Part shown: positions 39,801 through 51,839 of the stretch, piece by piece
How the letters are laid out: every line of letters starts with the position of its first letter
How positions within the stretch are numbered: position 1 is the first letter of the stretch
From: Populus alba
Taxonomy: Eukaryota > Streptophyta > Magnoliopsida > Malpighiales > Salicaceae
Direction of reading: 5' to 3'
Assembly (NCBI RefSeq): GCF_005239225.2
Contig: NC_133300.1
Coordinates: 12,987,875 to 13,051,874 of the forward strand
Length of the DNA: 64,000 bases
The notes under the pieces: model-generated
What the model saw: only the letters and a program-made list of their open reading frames with translations
Databases searched by the model: none
Told to the model about the DNA's origin: nothing
Made by a program: the position numbers and the translations under genes

Positions 39801-42059
39801 TAAACCCAAATATGAACGCATAATTGATCCGATAACGCTTCCAGAAGTAAATGTTAGCAGAATACATGAGCATATGCAGGACAACGAATCCAAACAATCT
39901 GCAGTGAAGCGAAGCAAAATTATTATACAAAACAGAAAGAAACATACAAAAGTCTTGCAAGAAAGGAGCATATGCATTCAAATGCTTGAAGGATGCCATC
40001 CTTTGGATGCGGAAATGTGTATGATACTGTGATTTTCACTGTAAACACCACGACTTACGAGTAAAGTGGAAATATGTTGTCCATATATTTAGGACCTCCT
40101 TCACTATTGAGGATATCCCTGGCATGTATAAGCACAACGAGTGCTATCAAAAGCGCTGCTGAGCATCCTGTGAAGAAACCTGCAGACCTAGAAGGATTCA
40201 ACTGTTGAAAAGCATATATGAAGGCCTATGTTTCATATTCAAGATTTCTTAGAAAAATTACGGAAGTGGCGATTGATCATCACTAGAGGTACTCTTGCGC
40301 ATGATCTCAACCCTACATTAGCATCATGCAACTTTATAAGATTCACAATCATATCTTACCCATTGAAAATGTAATTCTATGTCTTTCCTTTTTAGGCTTT
40401 GGTCTTAAAGTGTTCATTCCTTTTCTATGATTCCCATTTGAAAAATGCTTGATGAAGGTTGCCTCCACTCTTTCCATGAGCTTTGTAACCTGTGCGGGGA
40501 ACAAATTGAAGAAAAAAGAAAAGTCGGTGAAAATTCAAAAAAAGAAATCCACTCTAGTGAATAAACAGTATTCCCTAGTAGTCTAACCTCATCAGAGCTG
40601 CCAAGATAAGAATCGTCCACCATATTCAAGTAAGACTTGGATGCATTTCGCACAGTGATCTGCAATAACAAAGACAGTACAATTGATACCAAGAACTCCA
40701 GTTAAGATTAATTGCTGCATACAGAATCCACAGTACCTTGTCATATTTCTTCATTATCTTGGAGAATGCTAATTGGTTCAAGAAGCTGTTACACCATTCA
40801 GTAACTCAGTCACTTGTGTTGAAAACTCAAGTATTATGTTTTCTGGTAACTCTATACACAGAGAGGAGGAAAGACAATTACCAGTAACTTTTTAGAAGTC
40901 GAAGCTTTCTGTAGAATTCGACAAAAGCATGAGTCATAAGTTCTTCTGCCTTCCTCAGCTCTTCCTTGCTGTACGACAACTCTGATTTTGAACTTGAGAT
41001 GACATTCTTTACTGTGGACACCGGAGTTTCAGGCTCAACATTGATCTTAACATGATCCAGAACTTCTAACGAAGCCGGTCTGAAGGTCTTCATATCTTTC
41101 TTGTATCCATTGGTTTTCCTCTGGGTATTGGAATTCTCGTTGTTGGTCCCTCTGTTACTATCCTCTGAATTTGCTTCTGCGCTCATCTCAACCTCTTGAA
41201 TCACCTCCATACGTGACCAACCTTCACATTCGAAATCGTGTAGAACTTAGATTCAAGTATAATCATTCATTTGGCGCAAACAAAACCAAAATGTGCTACA
41301 ATCTATCTCTACCAACAATCTCTTTAGAAATTAAATTAAATATCCTTTAAATGCTATCCATCTTTATTGAATATCAGGAAATCTTGGAACAAAACATCTG
41401 TTTCGGAGAGAGGAAGGGGGGGTGGGGAATTATAGAAAACAGCATAATTCTTTCAAGACTCAGCGCAGATCTCTCTAACCTGGGTTTGTGCTGTTGATGG
41501 GAGGATGAACAACCGATGCGGACACTGAGGAGAAACCAGGGACGGCAAGATTCGCAATATTAGACCCACCAACAACCGGATCATCCACCCTGATCCTTAG
41601 CGCAATCAAAGCATCCATTTGCTTACTCAAATCATCTGCCTCTCCCATCACTTCCTCTACTTTGTTCTTATAAAAGTTGATTACCTTGTTAAACTCACCA
41701 TCAAGACTCCTAAAGAACACAAGCTCTTTCTCTCCTCCTTCATCTGATGCATTGAGAAACATGGTCTGGTAATGCTCATCTCCTCCATTTTCTTGGACTG
41801 CACTTACTAGTATCACTTCATCTTCACTCTTTCTTGGTGAGCCTCTATACCGGCCTGTTAGGCCACTAAATGCTCTATAGAGTGACACCCTTCTCTTCAA
41901 AGAACCATGTGAGGTTGCTGCTGCCACAGGTGACGGTGCGCCTCTTAGCGTTCTGGAACGCAAGACATCTTTCAAGATTGTTTTGAGATGGTTGTAGTTC
42001 ATGTATGCTTCCTGCCATTCTTGCACCATCTGTGCTGCAAATTCTTTCCCAAACTTCAT
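36872..42059 (-). CDS. PHO1-like: PHO1-family phosphate exporter, SPX + EXS domains (786 aa, 13 exons)
   Basis: Phosphate exporter of the Golgi/endomembrane and plasma membrane; PHO1 proteins load phosphate into xylem. Exons in coding order: 42059-41480, 41221-40882, 40785-40737, 40659-40588, 40488-40360 (start may be 40489), 40179-40059, 39898-39640, 39498-39394, 39313-39269, 39041-38892, 38743-38465, 38386-38247, 36962-36872. Phases agree throughout. SPX covers residues 1 to about 340: MKFGKEF start, Tyr22 and Lys26, and lysine helix KIMKKYDK (316-323). Membrane helices follow ([19 protein letters not shown] and others). The EXS domain ends the protein, with [13 protein letters not shown] and the tail [18 protein letters not shown], after a 1.28-kb intron. 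AtPHO1 is 782 aa. Which PHO1 homologue (H1-H10 type) it is cannot be fixed; the N-terminus resembles the H3 group. Confidence 0.95.
36963..38246 (-). other. Last intron of PHO1, enlarged and AT-rich
   Basis: Between 37000 and 38000 the intron is a series of A/T-rich blocks with no coding content, very unlike the 80-350 bp introns in the rest of the gene. This looks like inserted repeat DNA, though I found no clear element ends. Confidence 0.6.
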
Positions 42060-42390
42060 CTTGTTTGGAAAGCAAAATGATTCTGCAGATGACCGATGTT
42101 TGTTCTTGGCCTATGGTCTAATGATTGTTACCAACTGATCAAGAGAAGATAGAAGAAGCTTCTGACACAGCAAGTACAATTTTCCACTCCCATTTCATAT
42201 ATATATATAAAGCAATTAGCAATAGCATTAGTCTTTAATCACGCAAAACTAGCAGGAAGTGCTTGAATGTTTATATATATATTAATTTATTTTTTCACAA
42301 TGCCAGATATTGGAAACATAACAAATGAAAATAGGAAATATTCCATTTGAAGACGAGACATGTTGGTCAAGGAAATCATGAATATTCAGC
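42060..42390 (-). promoter_or_regulatory. PHO1 promoter region with a possible PHR1 (P1BS) site
   Basis: On the minus strand a TATA stretch lies at about 42213-42197, some 140 bases before the ATG. GAATATTC at 42380-42387, a palindrome fitting GNATATNC, lies 320 bases upstream. No ATG is seen in the presumed leader, so no uORF. Confidence 0.4.
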
Positions 42391-43485
42391 CTTTGATTAC
42401 GGTTGAAAAATCCTGTTATTTGGAAAGAAACAGCTAAGCTTTTTCTTCTTGGATTTTTATGTTTCTATTCGGTGGTCTATTCCAGCTACCAAACAGCACA
42501 TCCCCTTTCATGTTTCCTACGATGCAAAAGCAAGGCATACTTTGAAAATTAATATCAAGGGAATATTTTTTAGGTTTTTTTTTTTTTATATGTAAAGGGA
42601 TTATTTTTTCCGGTTTTTTTTTCTATTAAGTATTATTAAGGTTTTTAGTTTTTTTATATAAAAGGTTATAATAATTTTTTGATAAGTGGAAATATGAATA
42701 AGTAAAATTAAGTATTTGTTGAGTCTTTGTATATTTATGGTGTCTTTAATTTTTAAGGGTTTTGACATATAAAAAACCTATTCGTTTTCGTTTATCTTAG
42801 AACTCTTTAGCGTTATCATTAACCCAGCCTAATAGGTTAATTTTAAAATCTCTCAACTTGATTTCTCCCTTACCTTGAAATCATGTGAGAGTTATCCTGG
42901 CATGTCATAGCCAACTTAACAGGTTTAAAAATAACCTAAATAATTAGTCTTTTATCAAAATATTCAACATTAAATCTTTTAAAAAAAATATTCAGATAAT
43001 GATACATTAAATCGACTTTAATTTCGTAGTTTAACTTTTCAAATAGGTAACACCCACAAACCATTAAAAAATAAAAAAAACAAAAATCAACTAAATTTAA
43101 AAAATCAAACATAAATCTAATTTGTCTTTTCTATCATGTTCAGAAAGAGAAAAATCATTTTTAATGAACTCTTTTAAAGAAAAAAAACTCATCGATATAA
43201 ATATATTTTTTTAGTGGTTGTATTGGGGAATAGTGTTATCATTTTCCAATAAGTTTCTATGTTATCTTTTAAACTTAGAAACTAAAAAATAAATAAAATA
43301 AAATTTTAAATAAAAATAAAAATTTTGAAAATTTTGAGATGAGCAATATATTCTCTCCTTGTTATAAATTATTGTCCTCTCACTCTTTCGTAGATATTAA
43401 AGTGCATATAACCATACCTATAAGCAAAGGCAGAGGCAGTAGCAACTAGCATAGGCGGCATAAACTAGGGTTGTATAACTTTGAT
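42391..43485. other. AT-rich intergenic DNA
   Basis: No gene or recognisable element; A/T-biased throughout. Confidence 0.4.
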
Positions 43486-43665
43486 CATCGACGAACGGTG
43501 AGCAGCAGGGCTACAACGGTGAGCTGCAGGGCTACAAGTCCTTCATCGACGAACGGTGAGCAGCAGGGCTACAACGGTGAGCAGTAGGGCTACAAGTCCG
43601 CTACAAGTCCTTCATCGACGAACGGCGAGCAGCAGGGCTACAAGTCCTTCATCGACGGACGGTGG
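43486..43665. repeat. GC-richer minisatellite
   Basis: Tandem units of two kinds: cgacgaacggtgagcagcag plus ggctacaa, and a shorter cggtgagc(t/a)gcagggctacaa, separated by gtccttcat. About six ggctacaa blocks occur. It stands out from the AT-rich surroundings and encodes Ser/Arg/Ala/Thr-rich frames on the plus strand, none with gene structure. Confidence 0.9.
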
Positions 43666-45404
43666 AAGGCCTGTAATAAGAAAGCTAAATTGTGGTCCTC
43701 TCACTCTTAGTTTTACCATTCTACAATATTTTAAAACTCTCTCTCGTCACAAGAGAATTAAATAAAAAGAAACAAATGAAAAAATTAATCATTAAAAGCT
43801 TAACTATAAAAGGTAGGTGGAGAATTAATTACAATGCATGTATCGAAGAGCCAACAGCCTCCCGCATGGAAAAACATGCATGGGACCTCCCATGACCGCA
43901 TGGAAGCCTAAGTTTGAACAAGGGACCATCTGTCTTATGGGATTCCCTACTTCTCATAAATGATAATGAAATACGAGCAGTGTTGTATTTCGTTATATTT
44001 GAAAATTAATTGTTGACAACAAGATTAATACCTAACCTTGATAACCTTCTCTCTCAATAACATATAATTAGCTAGGTAATTAATTTTATCCGTTTGAGTT
44101 TTATAAATTTTACAGTTCATTAAAAAATTTATATAATCATTAGTTTTAAAATTTATAAGATTAATTAAGTTATGTATAAGCTGATTTGAATACCAATATT
44201 AATTTAAAAAAAACACTTTAATTTTGGAGGCATAAATAAAAAAATTAATGTAACTTGAACAATGTCTACAGGGTCATCAAGTGGATCTAAAGTCTAAACA
44301 CTTATCATTTTTCTATGTACAAGTCGCAGTCTTATGAACGAGTCAATTGTTTAGATGAAAAAACTTTTGAATTTTAATACCACCATTACTTAACTGATGC
44401 TAGTTGTTTGGACAAATTGCATATTCACATTCTGATCTCTTGTTAAGATAAATTGATCAAAATAAAGTATGAAAATAACTGGAGCTGGTTAAGCCAAGTG
44501 AATGAACATAGATTCGTGTTCTTCATATTATCCTATATTTTTTTTTTTATTATTAATATGGGTGTTTCAAACCAGCTTGCGTGCGTCTCGACTAATCCAA
44601 CAAACTTTAAAATTAATAATCATATAAGTTTCTAGTAGCCATTATATTAGCAATCACAAAACTTGAATCTGAGAATACAAAAAAAAGTAAAAGTTTTTAA
44701 TTCCAAACTAGGCTAGGTATGAAAAATGACTTAGGATGCTTTGAATAATACTTTGATAATAATTAAAAAAAATAAATAATCCAAACTGTTTGACCAACAA
44801 TCAAATGGTTAGGTTATCCTTTCTCTTCTCTCTCTTTTTTTTATATATATATATATATATAGGTTGGCACGCAAAAGAATTAATACACGTGAATATACAA
44901 ATTCCAAACAAAAATATTCTCAAACTATCTCTTTTTATTGATTGGCCAACATCTTCAATCAGGGCTACCCTCTCCAAGCGAATCAATCACGATCTTCCTC
45001 AAACCAGCTACTTCTTTGCACGATTAGAGGATTAGTCTCTTTTTTTTCCAGGTCACACAACTTTTTTTTAATATATTTATTTGGGATTTAACATGGCAGT
45101 ATGAGAATCTTATAATATTGAAGGAAAAACTCACTCTTAATTTGGAAAATAAAAATAAAACTATGCTAATATAAAAAAATATTTTTTTATCATTAAATAA
45201 AAAAACATAAATTCCACAAGACTTTATAATTTTAATAGCCAAACATAAGATGAATAAGTTTTTTATAATAATAATAAGAATAAGTTTTAGTAAAATAAGA
45301 GAAAACTTACCCTCAATTTAAAATAACACAATTATTAATGTAGAATAACACATATACAATTACCTTTACATGATAAATTGTCGTTGGTTATCATTAGCAA
45401 AGGA
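43666..45404. other. Intergenic DNA with an (AT)n run
   Basis: An (AT)n run lies at 44842-44861. Nothing else is supportable; the small frames lack domains. Confidence 0.4.
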
Positions 45405-45585
45405 ATTTGGAAAATATTTTTTAAAAAATTTTAAAATTTTAAAATTTTTTTTATTTTAAATTAATATGTTTTTAATATTTACTTAATTTCAAAAATAATT
45501 TTTAAAAATTAAAAAAAATATTATTTTAATATATTTTAAAATAAAATACATTTTAAAAAATAAATATCAAACTTCCGAACACCCT
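45405..45585. mobile_element. MITE-like element, family M, copy 6
   Basis: Contains tttattttaaattaatatgt, tttaatatttacttaatttc and a right end atcaaacttccgaacaccct. Its end lies about 185 bases before the p24 ATG, so it may sit in that promoter. Confidence 0.45.
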
Positions 45586-45769
45586 CGGAATAACGTCGGA
45601 AGAGAGTTTGAGAAGCCGAATCCGGATTCCAGGCATTACATTTCGCAGACAAGACCCTTAAAACGACAAAACAAGCAGATATCCCATTCTTTCAAAGCTC
45701 AAATAAAAAACCTTGAAACACCTCAAAATCCAAAATTCGAGCTCCCTTTTGCTTCTTTGAAAAAAAAAA

Positions 45770-48118
45770 ATGTCGAAATCAAATCTCTTAATGATAACAA
45801 CTCTTGGGTTGTTTTTGACAATTACAGAATCGATGAGGTTTGATCTGCAATCAGGACACACAAAATGCATATCAGAGGATATAAAGAACAGCGCAATTAC
45901 TGTTGGAAAGTACAATGCTGTCAATCCTAATGAGGGTTATCCTCTCCCTGATACCCACAAGCTTAATGTCAGGGTAATCTCTCAATTCCACTCTCTTAAA
46001 CCCATTTACAAAAAAAAAAAAAATGTTCTGTTAAATTTATACATATTTGCATTTTTTGTTCATATCTGGGTTTGTATCTGTAATTGCATATCTGGGTCTG
46101 TGTCTGTATTTTGATAAAATAAATTAAAAAAATCAAACTTTTTGATATTAGAAACGTATCTTATCGTGGAGAAATTGCAATTAGATTTGTTGGGGACATT
46201 AGTGCAATGCTAACCAAGTAATAAATAATTATTGTTTTTGGTTTTTTATTGTGATTTTTGGCGTCAAATTTGGCGATGGTAATGGTGGCGGTGATACAGG
46301 TGACATCGCCATATGGGAACAATTATCACCATGGGGATCAGGTGGATTCAGGTAATTTTGCATTTACTGCAGCTGAGGCTGGTGATTACACTACTTGCTT
46401 TACGGCCCCTGATCACAAACCAGAAACCACTGTAGCTATTGAATTTGAATGGAAAACTGGTGTTGCTGCTAAGGATTGGTCTAAGATTGCTAAGAAGGAA
46501 CAAGTTGAAGTAAGTGATTGTTTTGGCCTGTATTTTCTGTTTAATTTGACATTTTATGATAATTTGTTCATAAAGTTTACTCCTGTATATTGCTCCTGAA
46601 ATGTTTTTTGCTTTGCTGAATGTATATTGCTATTTTTGGGTGGTTTTGGTGACAAAAATTCTTTTTTGTACAGCTCTTTTGAATTTGCTGATTCATTATT
46701 GATGGTATTTTTGGTAAAATTATTTTATTACATGCACTGATCATTTTTATCTTCTACAACTGTAATGGACAGTATAGCATGATCATGCATTTGCGAGCAT
46801 TATCTGCTATATGAGCTGGGTTCTTAGTTAGACCTGGGTGAATTGAGCGTGGGGAGGACATTTTAAATTGAGATGGTATTATCAGTCATAGAAAGGGGTG
46901 AGTGTGGAAGGTGAGGATCAACAATTTAAAAGGGTTAAAAGGTTGGTGTCTTATTTAATTAATGCTTTAAGGAATCCTTCAAGTACCATCTACTCACATT
47001 ATCTTCCAACCATAACCGATAGGAATAAACAGTTTTGTCAGCTCTGGGTTATGTTCTGGAGTTATTTTTTTACTTTTGAATGGGTTCTTTGACTTTCATG
47101 GCGCTGTCGATAAGTGATCAGGTTTTTTGGGGCCAAGGAATTTGAGTGTCTAATTGTTGTTAGGATGATGAACCAATAATCAAAAGGTAGTGACATGAAA
47201 TAACAAGTACATGCAAAAAGGAAATATACTAAAAGCCCTCTGATGCCCAGTTTTGCATTTAGATCACAAGGGGATTTTTAATTCTGTTACAAATGTTATC
47301 TTCTCAGGATGTCAAATGTATGCTATTGCTAAGAATGTACTTTGTGAATAACTGGTTTAGTTTTTGTATGGAATATTCTAATCTTCCATTGGCAGTTGGA
47401 ACTCCATTCCTAAAATGTTATTTCTATCCTTGGGCATCCTATTAAATATTGTGTATTCCTGTTAAATATGTTTGGTAGATGCATAATTTCTCTTGTTCTA
47501 GGTTATGGAAATTGAGTTGAAGAAATTACTGGATACTGTCACATCTATTAATGAAGAGATGTTTCATCTTCGTGTGAGGTATGAATGCCATTACTTTATT
47601 AAGCCAAGCCTTCATATCGTGTCTGGATAGGTTGGTGAGTGGTACTGGTTGTTCATGATACCATGCATTTCAACACTCTTTCTAGTTTGCTGTCACTGAT
47701 TGTTTTTCAATATGTTGCTGCTACACGGTCGATGCTGCCAGTTTTCCAATGAGAGAGTCCAAATAAATCTTTGGTTAAATTAATAACCCTCAGATACCAA
47801 AAAGAAAACTTTTTTATCTACTCTGTTTTCATGAAAACGAAGTTCTTGGGCGTTATTATCTTAAGAGTTTTCCTTGGTTTTTTTTCTTTCTTTTGCTATT
47901 CATTTGACAGAGAAGCATTACTTTTACTCTAGATTTCATGTTCGCCTTTTCCTTTTCCCTGTTGGTGATCCAGGGAAGAAGAAATGCAAGAGCTTAATCA
48001 ATCAACAAACTCCAAAATGGCTGGCCTTAGTTTCCTTTCACTTGTGGTTTGCTTATCTGTGGCTGGTTTACAGCTCTGGCATCTGAAGTCACATTTTGAG
48101 AGGAAGAAGCTGCTGTAG
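45770..48118 (+). CDS. p24 family transmembrane cargo receptor, delta class (211 aa, 4 exons)
   Basis: Type I membrane protein that cycles between ER and Golgi in COPI/COPII vesicles and sorts cargo such as GPI-anchored proteins. Exons: 45770-45973, 46300-46509, 47502-47578, 47974-48118; all GT-AG and in phase. Residues 1-21 are a signal peptide (LLMITTLGLFLTITES). The GOLD domain follows, with its two conserved cysteines (Cys33 in GHTKCISEDI, and the one in GDYTTCFTAPDH). A coiled coil comes next (VMEIELKKLLDTVTSINEEM), then one membrane helix (LSFLSLVVCLSVAGLQLWHL) and a short cytosolic tail ending FERKKLL, with the di-lysine COPI signal near the end and the aromatic residue for COPII. Length matches plant p24 delta proteins. 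The signal peptide confirms the start. Confidence 0.95.
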
Positions 48119-48870
48119 CTCTGCTTTTTTAATCACCCTTTTTTCTTATATCTCAAACTATTTATTCTCAGCAGTTAACTATTAACATTTTATATCCTCA
48201 ATCTTAAACTTCAAGGACTGGCATCGCTAACAAATTTGTTGATTCCATGCAGTTCTTAGTGCTGAGAGATGTTGACAATAGAAAGTATAACCTCTATCTC
48301 ATTTTCAGCATGTATTTGAATATTAATTAGTTGAAAACCAGTGCTGTAGTTGAATTGAAGGAGCTCCCAAGTTTATCTACTTGAGTTGCAGCATTTTCTT
48401 TAGCGTTGGAGGAGGGAGGATTTGAATATGGGATCTCCTCTGACTGATGGAGAATTAACGACAACAATGAGAACTCGTTTTTATTTATTTTGGAGTTTTA
48501 ATAGTGTGATTATTCTGGATTTTATTTTAGGAATTTATTATTTAGCAGTTAAATTATAAATTTTGTTTTTTTTTTTTTTATTGAAACAAGTTTTATTCGA
48601 TGATGCTTCTAATTTATGTTAGAGTTTGTTTGTTTTGTGTTTTAAAAATATTAAAATTTTTTATTTTTTTATTTTAAATTAATTTTTGTGTGTTTTCATA
48701 TTGGTTTTAATGTATTAATATTAAAAATAATAATTATCATAATAATAAATAAATACAAAAATATTTTATAAACACGAAAATAAATAAACTAAAAACACAT
48801 GTAGAGACCTCCGCATACCATACTTCCCCTGAACTATTGCAAAGATGACTTGAAAAATAGATCCATGTTA
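48119..48870. other. p24 3' region and intergenic DNA
   Basis: Contains a diverged family M copy (48630-48800). No gene. Confidence 0.4.
48630..48800. mobile_element. MITE-like element, family M, copy 7
   Basis: gtgttttaaaaatattaaaa at the left and a core with gttttaatgtattaatatta. Both ends are diverged. Confidence 0.4.
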
Positions 48871-48880
48871 TATATATAAA
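48871..48880 (+). promoter_or_regulatory. Probable TATA box of the PPR gene
   Basis: TATATATAAA about 55 bases before the ATG at 48933, a typical spacing for a short leader. Confidence 0.45.
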
Positions 48881-48932
48881 GCTTTTACTCCCACGCAAAC
48901 TTTCAAAATTCAGCTAATAGCAAGCCACCTAA

Positions 48933-50324
48933 ATGCACCCGCCAAACAACCAACAATGCAAGCCAATTCTCACCCTGGCGTCCGCTCTTATTTCCATGGC
49001 AGAGGCTTGCAACTCTATGTCCCGCCTCAAGCAGATCCACGCCCATTCCTTACTCACAGGCCTCCACGACCACTCCATTATCCTTGCCAAGATGCTTCGC
49101 TTCGCTGCGGTTTCACCTTCCGGTGATTTAGCCTACGCTCAGCGTCTGTTTGATCAATTGCCCCATCCAAATACTTTCTTCTATAACACCCTCATTCGTG
49201 GCTACGCTAAAAGCTCTATCCCTTCTTATTCTTTGTATTTAGTTAATCAGATGAGGCAAAATGGTGTAGACCCAGATGAATTCACTTTCAATTTCTTGAT
49301 AAAAGCGCGGTCAAGAGTGAGAGTGAATATAAACCGTAACCTCCCATTGGTCGTAGAGGGCGATGAGATACACGGGGCCGTGCTAAAGCTTGGGTTTTCT
49401 TCGCATTTGTTTGTTCGAAATGCGTTGATACATTTGTATGCGGCGAGGGGGAATCCCGTGGTAGCCTGGAGAGTGTTTGATGAGACGGTGGGAGTGGACG
49501 TTGTCTCGTGGTCGGGTTTGGTTTTAGCTCATGTAAGGGCTGGGGAATTAGAGCGTGCAAGATGGGTTTTTGATCAGATGCCAGAGAGGGATGTGGTTTC
49601 TTGGACAACTATGGTTTCTGCGTATTCGCAAGCTAAGTATTCGAGGGAGGCATTAGAGTTGTATATGACTATGCTAGACAAAGGTGTGAGACCAGATGAG
49701 GTCACTCTTGTTAGTGTGATTTCAGCGTGCACTAATTTGGGTGATTTGCAAATGGGGTACAGTGTGCATTCTTATATTGATGAGAATGGGTTTGGATGGA
49801 TGGTTTCACTTTGTAATGCATTGATCGATATGTACGCAAAGTGTGGATGTATGGATAGAGCGTGGGAGGTGTTCAATAGCATGAGCAGGAAGAGTCTGGT
49901 TACATGGAATTCAATGATTTCTGCATGTGCTAACAACAGGAACCCTGAAGATGCATTCGGTTTATTTAGTCGCATGTTTGATTATAGGGTTGCACCTGAT
50001 GGGGTAACTTTCTTAGCTGTTTTAACTGCATACGCACATGTGGGGTTGGTTGATGAAGGATACAGGCTTTTTGAGAGTATGCAGAGAGACCATGGAATTG
50101 AGGCAAGGATTGAACATTACGGTTGCATGGTAAATATGTTAGGTCAAGCAGGGTGGTTAGAGGAGGCATTTGAATTAATTTCCAACATGCCATTACCAAG
50201 CAATGACGTTGTTTGGGGAGTTTTGCTTGCAGCCTGTAGAAAACATGGCGATGAGTATATGGGGGAGAGGGTTGTGAAGAAGCTATTAGAGTTAAAACCA
50301 GATGGAGGGTACTATACTTCATGA
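48933..50324 (+). CDS. Pentatricopeptide repeat protein, PLS class with truncated E region (463 aa, intronless)
   Basis: Sequence-specific RNA-binding protein of plastids or mitochondria, as is usual for the family; PLS-class members mostly direct C-to-U editing. The frame has tandem PPR motifs of about 31-36 residues, including NTFFYNTLIRGYAKSS, DVVSWTTMVSAYSQAKYSRE, GVRPDEVTLVSVISACTNLG and SLVTWNSMISACANN. The E-motif start is VVWGVLLAACRKHGDE. The frame then stops abruptly after KLLELKPDGGYY. In another frame, from about 50310, the expected E continuation LLHDIYAAAGRTG appears, then a TAA, then AMMVGLTRKNPGCIWVG in that same frame. So the C-terminus has one frameshift plus one stop relative to relatives. 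It may be translated as 463 aa or be a decaying gene. Organelle target is not clear from the N-terminus. Confidence 0.85.
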   Translation: MHPPNNQQCKPILTLASALISMAEACNSMSRLKQIHAHSLLTGLHDHSIILAKMLRFAAVSPSGDLAYAQRLFDQLPHPNTFFYNTLIRGYAKSSIPSYSLYLVNQMRQNGVDPDEFTFNFLIKARSRVRVNINRNLPLVVEGDEIHGAVLKLGFSSHLFVRNALIHLYAARGNPVVAWRVFDETVGVDVVSWSGLVLAHVRAGELERARWVFDQMPERDVVSWTTMVSAYSQAKYSREALELYMTMLDKGVRPDEVTLVSVISACTNLGDLQMGYSVHSYIDENGFGWMVSLCNALIDMYAKCGCMDRAWEVFNSMSRKSLVTWNSMISACANNRNPEDAFGLFSRMFDYRVAPDGVTFLAVLTAYAHVGLVDEGYRLFESMQRDHGIEARIEHYGCMVNMLGQAGWLEEAFELISNMPLPSNDVVWGVLLAACRKHGDEYMGERVVKKLLELKPDGGYYTS

Positions 50325-50440
50325 TATTTATGCCGCCGCAGGTCGAACAGGTTAAGTGAATCGGACGCAGCAAGCAATGATGGTAGGTTTAACAAGAAAA
50401 AATCCAGGATGTATTTGGGTGGGGATGCACTTCACATCCT
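50325..50440 (+). pseudogene. Out-of-frame remnant of the PPR E/E+ region
   Basis: Codes for LLHDIYAAAGRTG and, after a TAA at about 50352, AMMVGLTRKNPGCIWVG. Both are standard parts of the E and E+ motifs in PLS-class PPR proteins. They are shifted from the main frame and so are not translated with it. Confidence 0.7.
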
Positions 50441-51830
50441 GTAAGGAATGTAAAGATACAGGAGATCAATAAATCATGCCTAAGTTCAGCTCCAGTCCTG
50501 CAGCAATCTCAACAATTTTGACTGTGTTCTTGGTAGGTGTTAATCATCAATCAAAAGGCTATCTGGAGCGAGGTTTCTAATAGGCTGACGTCTTTGGGAT
50601 CAGGACTGCTGATTTTGGAAATACATCATATGAGGGCTGTTCTGAGAATGAAACATAATGCTTGAGTTCTGCAAACACTATTGGAGAAGCTGCTAGATCA
50701 AAGACTGTATGTCATCCCCGCATACATGTTTTTTTTCTCTCTCAAGAAAATAGCTCTAGAATCCAGATGACAAAGACAGTACACCAACCATCATTTAAGA
50801 TACTCCTTCTGGGCATAGGAAAGATATTCACGGGGCAAAGGTTAGGAGTGAGGCCATTGATTCAAGTGTGGGAGACTAGCGAAGTAAACTTGAGGCATCC
50901 ATAGCCAGTCAGATGTTGTTGTCCCGTGGATGCCCGTGGTCAAATTTAGCATTGTAGGATCACATAATTGTCGATTTTGTTAAGATTTTAACAACTAATA
51001 TATTTATCCCATCTTCTTTATCAATATGGGGGGGGGGGGGGACACCGATAAGCAATGTTTATTTATCAGAATGCATTTAGCATGATCTGTTATAGAATTA
51101 GGAAAGTAAAACAGAGAAAATGGAGTATTAATGAATCAATTTAGTGACAAGTGATTGAGATTTTGTACAGTAGTCAAGGTTAAAAGTTTGTAGTCGTAGT
51201 TTTCATGACAAAATGGGATTAAATTGCGAATGAAAAGATTAGTTTCTGGAGGGTACTACTATACGAAGAGTATGTATGCAAACAATTGAATACATGAAAT
51301 GTTACTTGCAAAGTATCATCTGTGATGGTGGTTTTGTCAAAAGCACTGGCGGCGGGGGCAATAAGCAGAGGTTCTATATGGATTCCAAGCAAGAGGCAAA
51401 GATGTTTGAAGCATTGGAAATTGAAGAAGCTGTGGTGTTGGAAATGAACCTAGCTTTCCTGATGTGATTATGGAAGGGGGATGCAAAAGTCATTGATACC
51501 GCTAGTTCCAACTCATTGAAAGCGGAACACATGATCTTACAAGATCTTGTATAGCCTGTGCTAGATGTCCGCAGGGGGTACGCCACGCGTGTAGAAAATA
51601 ATGTTTAGGTTTCACGATCACCTTTTTTTTTTTCAAAAAAAAAAAAAAAAACTCAATGATTTGGATTATAGTGTCAAATGTTTAAATAAGTTGGTTTTGT
51701 TTTAATTAGAAAAAAAAAACAATAATAAATGGGTAAATTTTTTTTTTTAAAAAAAAGACCAACTTGGGAAAAAAAATTTCCATGAGTGAAAAAATGATGT
51801 TGTTTAATTTTTAGCCAATTAAGTATAAGA
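50441..51830. other. Intergenic DNA, no gene supported
   Basis: A G-homopolymer lies at 51028-51041. Small frames at 50662-50904 and 51276-51467 show no domain. A/T-rich from 51600. Confidence 0.4.
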
Positions 51831-51839
51831 TAAAATTTG

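Noticed and set aside
43556..43765. 69-codon Ser/Arg/Thr-rich frame
   Set aside because: Product of the minisatellite; it ends soon after the array.
49288..50373. Minus-strand frames of 67-135 codons opposite the PPR gene
   Set aside because: Shadows of the PPR reading frame; no domain and no splice structure.
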